DNA from: an uncultured Pseudomonadota bacterium | GTDB lineage: Bacteria; Pseudomonadota; Gammaproteobacteria; Steroidobacterales; Steroidobacteraceae | Direction of reading: 5' to 3' | DNA: 64,000 bases | Assembly: GCA_903908265.1 (NCBI GenBank) | Contig: CAIVRI010000088.1 | Location: 1-64,000, forward strand | In this document: positions 49,501 to 59,243 of the stretch, piece by piece | Numbering within the stretch: the first letter of the stretch is position 1 | Layout: every line of letters begins with the position of its first letter | The notes under the pieces: model-generated | The model's input: the letters and a program-made list of their open reading frames with translations, nothing else | Told to the model about the DNA's origin: nothing | Database searches by the model: none | Program-made: the position numbers and the translations under genes

Positions 49501-50802
49501 TTATTCATGCCGGTAAATCCGCCCTTCTTTCATGACAAATCGCACGTCCTCCAGGCGCCGCACATCCTCTAACGGATTGCCAAGTACCGCAATAATATCT
49601 GCAGACTTACCAACCGTGATCGACCCGAACAATTCCGCGTGCCCAATCAGATCGGCCGCATTCACTGTCGCAGACTGAATCGCCTGCATCGGCGTCATGC
49701 CATAGCGCACCATAAAAGCGAACTGGCGCGCGTTGATACCGTGCGGACAAACGCCCGCATCGGTTCCAAACGTCATCTTTACACCCGCCTTGACCGCCTT
49801 GCGAAAAGCCTGCCGCTGCAGTTCACCCAACTCTGCATCATGTTGCAAGAAATCTGCCGGCTCATCGCTGTTGCTCTGAATGCACTCTTCGTCATAGATA
49901 TCCATATCGAAATAGGTGCCTTTCGCCTTGGCTAGCGCGATGCTTTCGTCGTCGATATATTCGGCGTGCTCGACCGAAGCAACGCCGGCGCGAATAGCAT
50001 TTTTGATCCCCTCTAGGGCGTGCGCATGCGCCGCCACTTTGAGACCGAAACTCGCCGCTTCCTGTACTGCCGCTGACAGCTCCTCCGGCGTGAACTCGAT
50101 GCTCTTGGGGTTACTACCATGCGTCAGCACGGCACCGGTCGATAGCAGTTTAATGTGATCGGCGCCCTGATGGACGAGATCGCGCACCTTCGCACGCACC
50201 TCCCACGGACCGTTCGCCTCGCCGTAATGCAGCGAGGCTGGCATGGGAATGTCATTGGCAAGTCCCGTCATCGCTCCAGCACCACCCGTGATGGTCAGAT
50301 AGGCGCCTGCCACATACATGCGCGGACCCTCAACGTAACCCTTCGCGATCGCATCACGCAGCGCGATGTCATTGAGCGCGCGGTAGGAACCCACATCACG
50401 CACCGTGGTAAAACCGGCCTGCAGGGTCGCTTTGGCATTCGGGATGGCCGAATACGCAATTTCGACGGCCGAGTAGCGCAAGGTTTCATAAGGATCTGGC
50501 AGATTTGGCATGTCTGCCAAGTGCGTATGGCAGTCGATTAGGCCAGGCACGAGTGTTGAATCCCCGAGTTCAACCAGCGTCGCGCCGGCCGGCACAATGG
50601 AGCGGTCGCCGACCGCCATAATGCGGCCGGCACGCACGACCACCCAGGCATCTTGGACGAGTCGCGCGCCCACCACATCCACGAGGCGCGCCGCATGTAA
50701 CGCAGTCACAGCCGGATCAGGCAGCGTGGCCGCGTGCGCAGACACGAAGAAAAAAATGCTGCACGCTGCGATACAGATCGGTCGAGTCATCGCATACCCC
50801 AT
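49501..50802 (-). CDS. Exported amidohydrolase, paralogue of 1803..3119
   Basis: GLIDCHTHLADM, AHAHALEGIKNAIRAGVASVEHA, FGTDAGVCPHG, SADIIAVLGNPLEDVRRLEDVRFVMK. Confidence 0.9.
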   Translation of the reverse strand: MGYAMTRPICIAACSIFFFVSAHAATLPDPAVTALHAARLVDVVGARLVQDAWVVVRAGRIMAVGDRSIVPAGATLVELGDSTLVPGLIDCHTHLADMPNLPDPYETLRYSAVEIAYSAIPNAKATLQAGFTTVRDVGSYRALNDIALRDAIAKGYVEGPRMYVAGAYLTITGGAGAMTGLANDIPMPASLHYGEANGPWEVRAKVRDLVHQGADHIKLLSTGAVLTHGSNPKSIEFTPEELSAAVQEAASFGLKVAAHAHALEGIKNAIRAGVASVEHAEYIDDESIALAKAKGTYFDMDIYDEECIQSNSDEPADFLQHDAELGELQRQAFRKAVKAGVKMTFGTDAGVCPHGINARQFAFMVRYGMTPMQAIQSATVNAADLIGHAELFGSITVGKSADIIAVLGNPLEDVRRLEDVRFVMKEGRIYRHE

Positions 50803-50954
50803 TTTTTCTGTCTTTGTTTTCTTAAGAGCACATCAACGCATCGCACTGCGAATTGGATGCACGTTCCGCGCACATCCGTAAGCCGCGCAACCGCCACGCC
50901 ATCGACTGAGCGCAGCGTCCACTTCGGCACCGCTGCGCCCGGCCAAGCCTCCGA

Positions 50955-51929
50955 TCAGCCGCCGCGACCAAAACGACTGTCAGCGACCAAGCAGAGAATC
51001 TCATACATCATGCTGGCACCAACGAGAGCGGTATTGCCGGAAGGATCGTAAGGAGGAGACACCTCCACTACGTCACCGCCAATGTAGTGCAATCCGCGCA
51101 GACCATACATCAAGCGCTGCGCCTCGATCGTGGTGATGCCACCGACCTCTGGCGTGCCTGTTCCCGGCGTGTAGACCGGATCCAAACCGTCGACATCGAA
51201 GGTAAAATAGACAGGCCCCGTGCCAACCACACGCCGCACCTCAGCGATCACCGCATCGACACCGATACGCGAAAACTCTTCCATGAAGACGACACGCATG
51301 CCGCTCTTCTCGGAATACTCGATGCCGTCCATAAAGTTCTGACCGCCACGAATACCGATCTGAATCGTCCGCTTCGGATCAATCAGTCCGTCTTCTACCG
51401 CGAGCCGGAATGGCGCCGCGTGCGTGAACTTGGAGCCAAATACTTCACCCCACGTGTCCGTGTGCGCATCGATATGAATGAGGCCCACAGGCCCATCCTG
51501 CACAATGCCTTTCAGAATTGGGTAGGTCACAAAGTGATCGCCGCCGGCAGAAACCGGAATCACGCCGGCCGCATGCACTTTGCGATAAAACGCAGTGATG
51601 TCCTCTATTTGCGAGGGCAAGTCGTAACGACTGGAGAAACGGACGTCCCCCAAATCGCCAATCCGGCACAGCTCATAGGGATTCAGACGCATACCGATAT
51701 TGAAGGCGCGCATAAAACTCGACTGATTGCGAATCTCGCGCGGACCATGTCGAGCCCCTGGACGGTTGGTCACGCCCAGATCAGTTGGCACCCCGATCAG
51801 TCCAATATCCACGTCTGCCAAAGAACCCACCAACGGCGCCCGCATAAAGGTCGCAATGTCCGTATAACGCGGCTCGCGCATGGGCTGGTATTCGACCCCA
51901 TCAACGGGGCCACGCTTCTCATAAGTCAT
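50955..51929 (-). CDS. Ureohydrolase family protein (agmatinase/guanidino-acid hydrolase type)
   Basis: SAGGDHFVTYPIL, LIHIDAHTDTWG, FTFDVDGLDPVYTPGTGTPEVGG; ATG at 51929. Confidence 0.9.
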   Translation of the reverse strand: MTYEKRGPVDGVEYQPMREPRYTDIATFMRAPLVGSLADVDIGLIGVPTDLGVTNRPGARHGPREIRNQSSFMRAFNIGMRLNPYELCRIGDLGDVRFSSRYDLPSQIEDITAFYRKVHAAGVIPVSAGGDHFVTYPILKGIVQDGPVGLIHIDAHTDTWGEVFGSKFTHAAPFRLAVEDGLIDPKRTIQIGIRGGQNFMDGIEYSEKSGMRVVFMEEFSRIGVDAVIAEVRRVVGTGPVYFTFDVDGLDPVYTPGTGTPEVGGITTIEAQRLMYGLRGLHYIGGDVVEVSPPYDPSGNTALVGASMMYEILCLVADSRFGRGG

Positions 51930-51933
51930 AGGA

Positions 51934-53325
51934 TCAGGCTTCCATAACGGCGTGATGAATCGACTCACGCGGACCAAACACGCTTAAAAGAACGAACACG
52001 ATCAAACTGGTTGCGGAACCGATATAGATGGGCCAGTCCGAATCTATACCCTCCACAACCAGCAAACCGACGACCACGACCGCGCTCACCGCGATCGATA
52101 CCATCGCGGCCAATTCGGTCCCTCGTCGCCACAACATGGCGCCAATGACCGGCACAAACAAGGAACCGACCAGGAAGTCATAGGCGATCGTAATCGCGGC
52201 AATCACATCCTTGGTCTGGGTTGCCACGATCGTCATCAGCACACCACACAGCATGGTGAGCACCCGACTCTGGAATACAGAACCACGTCCACTCTGGGCG
52301 CGCAACGGCAACATGACGTCCTCGAGCAGCACGGTCGAGGTGGCCAAGAGACAAGCTGAGGCGGTCGACATCATGGCGGCCAAAGCTGCCGCAAGCACGA
52401 GGCCACGTAGACCGACCGGCAGCACGGCATTGACCGCATACGCAAAGGCGGAATCAGGATCTGCCAAGGGGGGCAGGAAGACGTGGGCCGCTGCGCCAAT
52501 CAGTCCGCCGGCTGCCGCATACACGAAGCAATAAACGCCCACCAAGATACCGCCGGTGCGGGCGACTTTAAGATTCTTGGCAGTAAAGACGCGCTGCCAG
52601 ACGTCCTGCCCGATGATGATGCCGAAGAAATACAGGATAAAGAACGAAAAAATCTTTGCCTTACCGATGTGGCCAAAATCAAGAAAGCCCGTCGGCAACC
52701 GCGCCGCCATGCCGGCAAAGCCACCGGCGTGCAGAATGGAGGCCGGTAGCAGCACGAATAAGATCCCTATGGTCTTGATCACAAATTGCACGATGTCGGT
52801 AATGGTCAGCGACCACATTCCACCCATCACCGAGTAGGCCACCATGACCACGCTCGAGAGCAAGATTGCCTGGGTACGCGGAATTCCGACAATGACTTCC
52901 ATCACGGCGCCGACCGCAATCGTCGCGGTCACCGCGACCATGAAATCGTAGGCAGCCATCACCAGGCCACCCGCAATGCGGACCCGCTTAGAGAACCGCC
53001 GGCCGAGCAACTCCGGCACGGTCACCAGATTCATATTCAGAATTTTGGGGACGAAGAACACGCTCAAAACCAGAATACCGAGCCCATACATGAAGACGAG
53101 CCACATGCCTGAGAGGCCGTACTGGTAGCCGAGTTTCACGCCGCCTACCGTAGAGGCACCCCCGAGCACAATCGCCGCCAGAGTCCCGGCGTAGAGCAGC
53201 AGGCCGACGCTGCGGCCGGCCACCAAGAACTCCTCTTGGCTGGTGATTTTTCGCTTGGCCCAAAAGCCGGTCAGCAGGATGCCGAGCATGTAGACCGCCA
53301 TCACACAGAAATCGATCGTAACCAT
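51934..53325 (-). CDS. Sodium:solute symporter family protein
   Basis: SSS-type TM pattern; RSVGLLLYAGTLAAIVLGGASTVGGVKLGYQYGLSGMW; ends 4 nt before the ureohydrolase start. Confidence 0.9.
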   Translation of the reverse strand: MVTIDFCVMAVYMLGILLTGFWAKRKITSQEEFLVAGRSVGLLLYAGTLAAIVLGGASTVGGVKLGYQYGLSGMWLVFMYGLGILVLSVFFVPKILNMNLVTVPELLGRRFSKRVRIAGGLVMAAYDFMVAVTATIAVGAVMEVIVGIPRTQAILLSSVVMVAYSVMGGMWSLTITDIVQFVIKTIGILFVLLPASILHAGGFAGMAARLPTGFLDFGHIGKAKIFSFFILYFFGIIIGQDVWQRVFTAKNLKVARTGGILVGVYCFVYAAAGGLIGAAAHVFLPPLADPDSAFAYAVNAVLPVGLRGLVLAAALAAMMSTASACLLATSTVLLEDVMLPLRAQSGRGSVFQSRVLTMLCGVLMTIVATQTKDVIAAITIAYDFLVGSLFVPVIGAMLWRRGTELAAMVSIAVSAVVVVGLLVVEGIDSDWPIYIGSATSLIVFVLLSVFGPRESIHHAVMEA

Positions 53326-53482
53326 CGAAACTCCACCTGTCGTCAGCCGGGCGTCGACACTATCCCGATCAGCGACGGACTACCACCCCCCGCAAACCCT
53401 TGGATCGGATGCGGGAGCGTGAGGCCTCGTCACGAAGTCGTAGCATCTCCGTGGCCTAATTGTCGTATTTGGCGCCCAGCGA

Positions 53483-54547
53483 GTGTATATGAGCGAGCCA
53501 CAGCAACCGACGCCGACCCCGCCCTATACGATGTCCGACCCGACCGTACCGGCGGCGCAACAGTGGCTGATCCGCGCCCTAGAGCGCGTCAGCGGCCAGC
53601 ATCACCTGCAGAAACTCTATGAAGCCTACCGCACGAGCGGGAAGGATTCGCAGAGTTTCTGGGACGACTGCATGGCTTTTATGGGCGTCAATTTGGATCT
53701 CGATGACAGCATTCTGTCGCAAATTCCGAAAACGGGCCCCCTGCTAGTCGTCGCCAACCACCCCTACGGGATTATCGACGGGCTGATCGCCTGCTGGCTC
53801 ATCAGCCAAGTCCGCTCAGACTTCAAAATATTACTGAACGAAGGTCGTTTTGTCCCGGAACTTGCAGCCGTAGCGATTCGACTGGACACCTCCGGCTCCC
53901 GCGAGGCCCAACGGGCGAATGCGAGCAGCCGCCTCCAAGCCCGTCGCCTACTAGACGACGGCGGCGTTTTGATCATGTTCCCAGCGGGTGGAATTTCCAC
54001 GTCACCGGACGCGTTTGGGGCGAGCCCGGCGGTCGACGCAACCTGGCACCCTTTCGCCGCGCAGTTAGCCGAACGGACAAATGCGCAGGTACTGCCCATG
54101 TGGTTTGAAGGACAGAATAGCCGCCTTTTCCAATTGGTCAGCCACTGGAGCCTCACGCTGCGCTGGGGCCTCCTGATCGGGGAGAACGTACGTCGCACGC
54201 GCCGCCCCATCCGTGTCGTACTAGGCGCCCCGATCACGACCGCGGAACTGCCCAACAACATCGACCGCACAGCGCTGGCGAAAGAACTCTGCCGGCGCAC
54301 CTACGCCTTGGGAGGCTGGCCCGACTCTTTCTTGGATGTCCAGGGGTCCTGGCCGGCACCGCTGCTGGCGAAGGCAGACCGACCCAAACCGCTCCAAGTA
54401 CTGACACAAAGTGCATCGATCCTACTGCGGCACCGGCACCGTCCCGCGTCACGCCGCTCGTTGCCAGCCCGTACCCGTCTCGCCGGCATACCAGCCAGGA
54501 ACCAAACCGTCGGGTCAGCCGGCAAGACTTCAGTTGCTCCCCGATAA
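53483..54547 (+). CDS. PlsC-like lysophospholipid acyltransferase family protein
   Basis: LLVVANHPYGIIDGL (HxxxxD-like), MFPAGGISTS. Confidence 0.8.
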   Translation: MYMSEPQQPTPTPPYTMSDPTVPAAQQWLIRALERVSGQHHLQKLYEAYRTSGKDSQSFWDDCMAFMGVNLDLDDSILSQIPKTGPLLVVANHPYGIIDGLIACWLISQVRSDFKILLNEGRFVPELAAVAIRLDTSGSREAQRANASSRLQARRLLDDGGVLIMFPAGGISTSPDAFGASPAVDATWHPFAAQLAERTNAQVLPMWFEGQNSRLFQLVSHWSLTLRWGLLIGENVRRTRRPIRVVLGAPITTAELPNNIDRTALAKELCRRTYALGGWPDSFLDVQGSWPAPLLAKADRPKPLQVLTQSASILLRHRHRPASRRSLPARTRLAGIPARNQTVGSAGKTSVAPR

Positions 54548-54589
54548 GGCGCCCGGTAGCCTCGTCAACTCATCTGCCGAGGTCCTCTC

Positions 54590-55558
54590 ATGCTTCGATT
54601 CATTGCACGCGGCGCGCTGCTGTCGCTGCTGACCGTCACACCCTCCCTCGCCGCTGCGTCTGTAGAAACCTTTCAGGTCACCCCACGGGATCCGAGTGTG
54701 GTCCGAATCGTCGCCTATGGCGACCAACGGTTTACTGATACGTCCGAGAAAGACGCATCGCGGCCGCTCGCCCGCCAAGCACTAGTGCAGCGCATCGCTG
54801 AAGAACCGTCCGATGCCATTCTCATGACCGGCGACGTGCCCTGGCACGGCGGCACCAGCAACGACTACACCGTCTTCCAGCAAGAGACGTCCATCTGGAC
54901 TGAACGACATCTGCACGTATTCCCCACCCTTGGTAACCATGAATTCGCCGGTTGCAGTGAAGCGGAATGCCTGGCGCATTGGTGGCAGGCAAATCCGCGC
55001 TTCGCCGGATTACGTTGGTACGCGGTGGATATCGGCAGCCAAGTGCGCGCAATCGCGCTAGACACCATGCTGCCATTCACCTTCGGCAGCCCTCAACGAA
55101 TATGGCTCGAGGCGCAAATCAACTCCCTGCCCACGAGCACGCACTTTGTGGTGCTCTACCTGCACCACCCACCCGTCGCAGCCCACGAACTAGACCCCCT
55201 ACGTCACAACGTTCGACCAAGCGAAGTCATCCTCGCCGACTATCTGACCGAGCGTGCCAAAACATTGCACGCACGGATCATCGTCGTGGCCGGGCATATC
55301 CATAACTACGAACACCACGAGCGGGACGGTGTGGTCTATTTAGTGTCGGGCGGCGGCGGTGCGAAGCCCTACCCAGTCAGTCGCGCGGGCGACCTCTACC
55401 AGGGCACTGCGGAACCTAACTTTCACTTTTTGACTTTAAACGTAGCCGGCGAGCACATGCATATCGAGATGCATCGACTCGAGGACCACGACGGGCCCCA
55501 CCCGCACCAATTTGCGGTGCGGGATGCCTTTGACGTCCTGGCACCAACAAAGCACTAA
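54590..55558 (+). CDS. Exported metallophosphoesterase
   Basis: YGDQR, MTGDVPWHG, TLGNHEF, AGHIHNYEHH motifs; signal peptide. Confidence 0.88.
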   Translation: MLRFIARGALLSLLTVTPSLAAASVETFQVTPRDPSVVRIVAYGDQRFTDTSEKDASRPLARQALVQRIAEEPSDAILMTGDVPWHGGTSNDYTVFQQETSIWTERHLHVFPTLGNHEFAGCSEAECLAHWWQANPRFAGLRWYAVDIGSQVRAIALDTMLPFTFGSPQRIWLEAQINSLPTSTHFVVLYLHHPPVAAHELDPLRHNVRPSEVILADYLTERAKTLHARIIVVAGHIHNYEHHERDGVVYLVSGGGGAKPYPVSRAGDLYQGTAEPNFHFLTLNVAGEHMHIEMHRLEDHDGPHPHQFAVRDAFDVLAPTKH

Positions 55559-55644
55559 AAGCCCGTCACCGGGGAGCTGGCGATGGCTGGACGCTACGCA
55601 TCCCCGAAGGCTACTCTTGACCCACATCCCCACCGGAGTGTGTC

Positions 55645-56877
55645 ATGACTCGAACCCTCAGCGCCTGGACGGCGATCCTGGCGCTCGTCGTGGCCACGCC
55701 GGACGTTCGCGCTGATGAATGGCCAATGCCGCACTCTCTGGCGGAAGCCATTCAAATGGAAAAGGCGACGGCGCTGCCGCTGACTCCGTTCTACAACCCA
55801 CCGTCGATGCAAGGCACCCAACCGGGCGACCTGTTACACAAAGCCGTCTTCAGCCGCTACAAACTGCCAAAGGGCGTCCGCGCCGTACGGATTCTCTATC
55901 ACTCACGCGACGCCCACGGGAAGGACGTGGCGACCTCCGGCGTCGTGCTGATCCCCGCAGGCAAACGACCGGCCAAGGGTTGGCCGGTAATTGCATGGGC
56001 CCACGGCACAACGGGTGTTGCGCGGGTTTGCGCACCGAGCCTAGATAAGAATCTCTCGTATGGCGAAGAAGGCCTGTTCCCGATGGTACGCGCGGGCTTC
56101 GCCGTCATCGCCACGGACTATCACGGTCTCGGCACACCCGGACCACACCAGTACTTAAACAAAGTTGCGCAAGCCAATGACGTCATCTATTCCGTGCCGG
56201 CGGCACACCAAGCAGTGGCGGGCCTAGATGCCCGCTGGGTAGCCGTCGGCCATTCGCAGGGTGGTTTCGCGGTATGGGGGGTTGACGAACTCGAGGCCGA
56301 CCGCGGCGACAAAACCTTTCTCGGCGCTATTGCCGTTGCCGCCGGCGGAAACCCCGGCGACTGGTTGGCAGCCATCTCGACTGCCGGACCGGAGGCAGCG
56401 ATGTACTTACCGTACGTCGCCTTCGCGCTGCATGCCGTGTCCCCGACGTTTACACCGGAGACTCTGTTGAGTGGAACCGCCCTCAAACTCTACCCGACGG
56501 TCACCACACAAGGTTGTTTTAACTATGCCTACGGCGCCACAGTGGATAACAAATCCGCCGAATCCTCAGTCCGCTCGAGCGGCTGGCAGAACGATCCGGC
56601 CGTCGTTGCGTTCACAACGGCGAATGCGCTGGGACAGGCGCACATCGCGCAACCACTGCTGCTGATCGCCGGCGATGCAGACCAAACGGTCCCCTACCCC
56701 GTGGTCGTGGCGTCCGTGAAGACCGCCTGCCAAGCGAAACTACCGATCCATTTCAGCACCTACAAGGGTCTGGATCACGACCCCACCATGGATCAAAGCA
56801 CGCCGGAGCAACTGGCGTGGGTACGCGCGCGGTATGCCGGGGAACCCGCGACGAGCAACTGCCCGAAGGACCCCTGA
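55645..56877 (+). CDS. Exported secretory-lipase-family alpha/beta hydrolase
   Basis: AWAHGTTGVARVCAPS, GHSQGGFAVWG, DADQTVPY, signal peptide. Confidence 0.88.
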   Translation: MTRTLSAWTAILALVVATPDVRADEWPMPHSLAEAIQMEKATALPLTPFYNPPSMQGTQPGDLLHKAVFSRYKLPKGVRAVRILYHSRDAHGKDVATSGVVLIPAGKRPAKGWPVIAWAHGTTGVARVCAPSLDKNLSYGEEGLFPMVRAGFAVIATDYHGLGTPGPHQYLNKVAQANDVIYSVPAAHQAVAGLDARWVAVGHSQGGFAVWGVDELEADRGDKTFLGAIAVAAGGNPGDWLAAISTAGPEAAMYLPYVAFALHAVSPTFTPETLLSGTALKLYPTVTTQGCFNYAYGATVDNKSAESSVRSSGWQNDPAVVAFTTANALGQAHIAQPLLLIAGDADQTVPYPVVVASVKTACQAKLPIHFSTYKGLDHDPTMDQSTPEQLAWVRARYAGEPATSNCPKDP

Positions 56878-57404
56878 ATGCAACGAGGGCGGGGTAATTT
56901 TTGGGCCGGCCACCTCGCATTTTATAAACCAACCCCGCCGCGAGCCTCGCAAGTGGTGGTCCCAATCTTTGGCTGATAGGAGATGGGCCTCGGTCAATGC
57001 CGCATTAATGCGGCGTCCGAACCGGCAACAAACACTCAGAAAGCAGGGATCCCGCATTGCCCTCTGCGCAGCCACGCGGGTGCCGCTATGCAACGATGCG
57101 GCGATCGATCGTGCAGTTTAAAATTCATAAAAAAAAACAACTTACATGGGTTTTCTAAACTTTTTTTTATTGCTGGCGCGTACGCCTTCATGCAACGACA
57201 GACGCCATCCGCTCACTCACCCGCATCATGGATCGAGCGCCCAACCTCCGCAAGAACGTAAGCGGCGCGGCAATCCTTTCGTTTCACATTCTTGACAGCT
57301 TGCTCAGAAAAGCCTATTCCATTGAGGGTCGATTCGGGGTAACCGAACTGGGCGCCCCGATGAGATGCAGACCATAAGAAACACATCGCTATTTGGGGGT
57401 AATG

Positions 57405-57713
57405 ATGAATCCGAGTAAAATCGTGGGTTGGATCGGCTTGGCTGTGGCCATTGTCGGTGCGTTTGTGGCGATCCCGTATGCGGCGCTAATTCTCCTCTTG
57501 GCTGGCCTCTATGCAGGCACTAGCGTTTCAGGCGAACAGACCGTCGGTACCGTGATCGGCGCCGTCGCACTGACGACCATGTCAGGCAACTTCGATGCCA
57601 TCCCAGCTATCGGCAGCTACCTGCATGCGATCGCCGGTTCGATCGGTGCGGTTGCAGCGGGCGCGTCTCTGTCGAGCGTCCTCATGGGCGTGTGGAATCG
57701 CGCGAAGCCGTGA
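57405..57713 (+). CDS. Small hypothetical membrane protein
   Basis: Hydrophobic ~102 aa ORF with GGGGGT upstream and a strong hairpin just downstream. Confidence 0.65.
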   Translation: MNPSKIVGWIGLAVAIVGAFVAIPYAALILLLAGLYAGTSVSGEQTVGTVIGAVALTTMSGNFDAIPAIGSYLHAIAGSIGAVAAGASLSSVLMGVWNRAKP

Positions 57714-57719
57714 TTCGAT

Positions 57720-57755
57720 GGGTCCGGGGTCGCACCGCGACTCCGGACCCCTTAT
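57720..57755 (+). terminator. Intrinsic-terminator-like hairpin
   Basis: GGGTCCGGgGTCGC-ACC-GCGACtCCGGACCC followed by CTTATTTCTGTCT. Confidence 0.7.
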
Positions 57756-58036
57756 TTCTGTCTGGTCGATACGGGGCCACCTGAGCGCCCCACCCGACAA
57801 AGCCCATCAGCAGCAACTGACCTTGCGGCAACACACCACACGGATCTAGACCTCATGGGCTGTTGATAGGCTGTCCTGCCAGCTGGCATTTACCGGCGCG
57901 GCGACGGACTCTAGTGCAATCCTCTCCTTGCAATGGCCCCGCGCAGTTCGACGCCTTCGCGCTTTCTAATCAGACCCGGCACTCAGTGCATAGATTGTTC
58001 TATCCTGTGTCGCGTCGCCCTGCCGAGAGTATCTAG

Positions 58037-58411
58037 ATGATCTACGGAACTGCTCTACTCGCCGCCTGTTACCTCATCGGCGTCACGCTCGGAGAAGCCT
58101 TGGGCAACTGGATGGGCGTGAAGGCCAATATCGGCGGCGTGGGCATCGCCATGCTGCTGCTGCTGAGTGCCAAATTGATCGCGCAACGCCATGGTCGGGC
58201 ACAGCAATTGTTTAGCGGAACCCTCTATTGGGGCGGCATGTACATTCCGGTGGTGATCGCCATGGCACTACAACTGGATGTGCGTAAAGCCTTGGCTGCC
58301 GGCGGTATGGCGCTGGTCGCGGCGGTCTGTACCGTGCTGCTGTGCAGCGGATTGATTGCCTGTATCAATCGTCTGTTCAGCGACACCTCCGCAGACCCGT
58401 TTGCACACTAA
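58037..58411 (+). CDS. madL: Malonate transporter subunit MadL
   Basis: MIYGTALLAACYLIGVTLGEALGNWMGVKANIGGVGIAMLLL; followed by MadM. Confidence 0.9.
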   Translation: MIYGTALLAACYLIGVTLGEALGNWMGVKANIGGVGIAMLLLLSAKLIAQRHGRAQQLFSGTLYWGGMYIPVVIAMALQLDVRKALAAGGMALVAAVCTVLLCSGLIACINRLFSDTSADPFAH

Positions 58412-58422
58412 GAAGCACTGAA

Positions 58423-59190
58423 ATGTGGGAACTATGCGCGAAGGCACTCGCCCAAAACGGTCTAATAACGGCGTTTGCACTGGTCGGCCTAATCACCCTA
58501 GTGGCTGAGTACTTGTCTAAGCGTTTAACCGGTGGACGGATCCATGCATCTGCCATCGCCATCTCGATTGGCCTCGTGTTTGCCTATGTCGGCGGCCACG
58601 TCACTGGCGGCTCCAAAGGACTCGCCGATGTTGCGACGCTCGGTGGCATCGGACTCATGGGTAGCGCCATGCTCCGGGACTTCAGCATCGTGGCGACCGC
58701 TTTTGAGGTGGACCCACGTCAGTTGCGCAGGGCCGGGTGGCTGGGCCTAAGCGCCCTGCTGCTGGGCGTCCTCGTTCCATTCACTGTAGGCGTTGTCACC
58801 GCCCGCTTGTTTGGCTATACCGACCCGGCGGTACTCACCACCATTGGAGCTGGGGCCGTCACCTACATTGTGGGACCGGTAACCGGTGCCGCATTGGGGG
58901 TCTCGTCTGACATCATGGCCCTCAGCGTATCGATTGGTCTGTTGAAGGCACTGATTGTCATGATCGGCACGCCCATGGCTGCCCGAGCACTGCGACTGAA
59001 TACGCCACGCGCTGCCCTTGTGTTCGGCGGCCTTGCAGGTACCGTTAGTGGAGTGACCGCGGGGCTCGCCGCGACCGACCGTAGACTAGTGCCCTATGGC
59101 GCGCTCGTGGCCACTTTTCATACCGGTGTGGGCTGTCTGTTATGTCCGTCTGTATTGTTTCTGACCGTGCAAGCGTTCACGCGCCCCTAA
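58423..59190 (+). CDS. madM: Malonate transporter subunit MadM
   Basis: LITAFALVGLITLVAEYLSKRLTGGRIHASAIAISIGLVFAYVGGHVTGGSKGLADV; ATG at 58423. Confidence 0.9.
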   Translation: MWELCAKALAQNGLITAFALVGLITLVAEYLSKRLTGGRIHASAIAISIGLVFAYVGGHVTGGSKGLADVATLGGIGLMGSAMLRDFSIVATAFEVDPRQLRRAGWLGLSALLLGVLVPFTVGVVTARLFGYTDPAVLTTIGAGAVTYIVGPVTGAALGVSSDIMALSVSIGLLKALIVMIGTPMAARALRLNTPRAALVFGGLAGTVSGVTAGLAATDRRLVPYGALVATFHTGVGCLLCPSVLFLTVQAFTRP

Positions 59191-59243
59191 AGGGTCTGCT
59201 AAATTTAGAACAACGATTGCGCTGCTGACCCTAGGAACTTCTG

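Noticed and set aside
51087-51947. 286 aa plus-strand ORF
   Set aside because: Antisense to the ureohydrolase gene.
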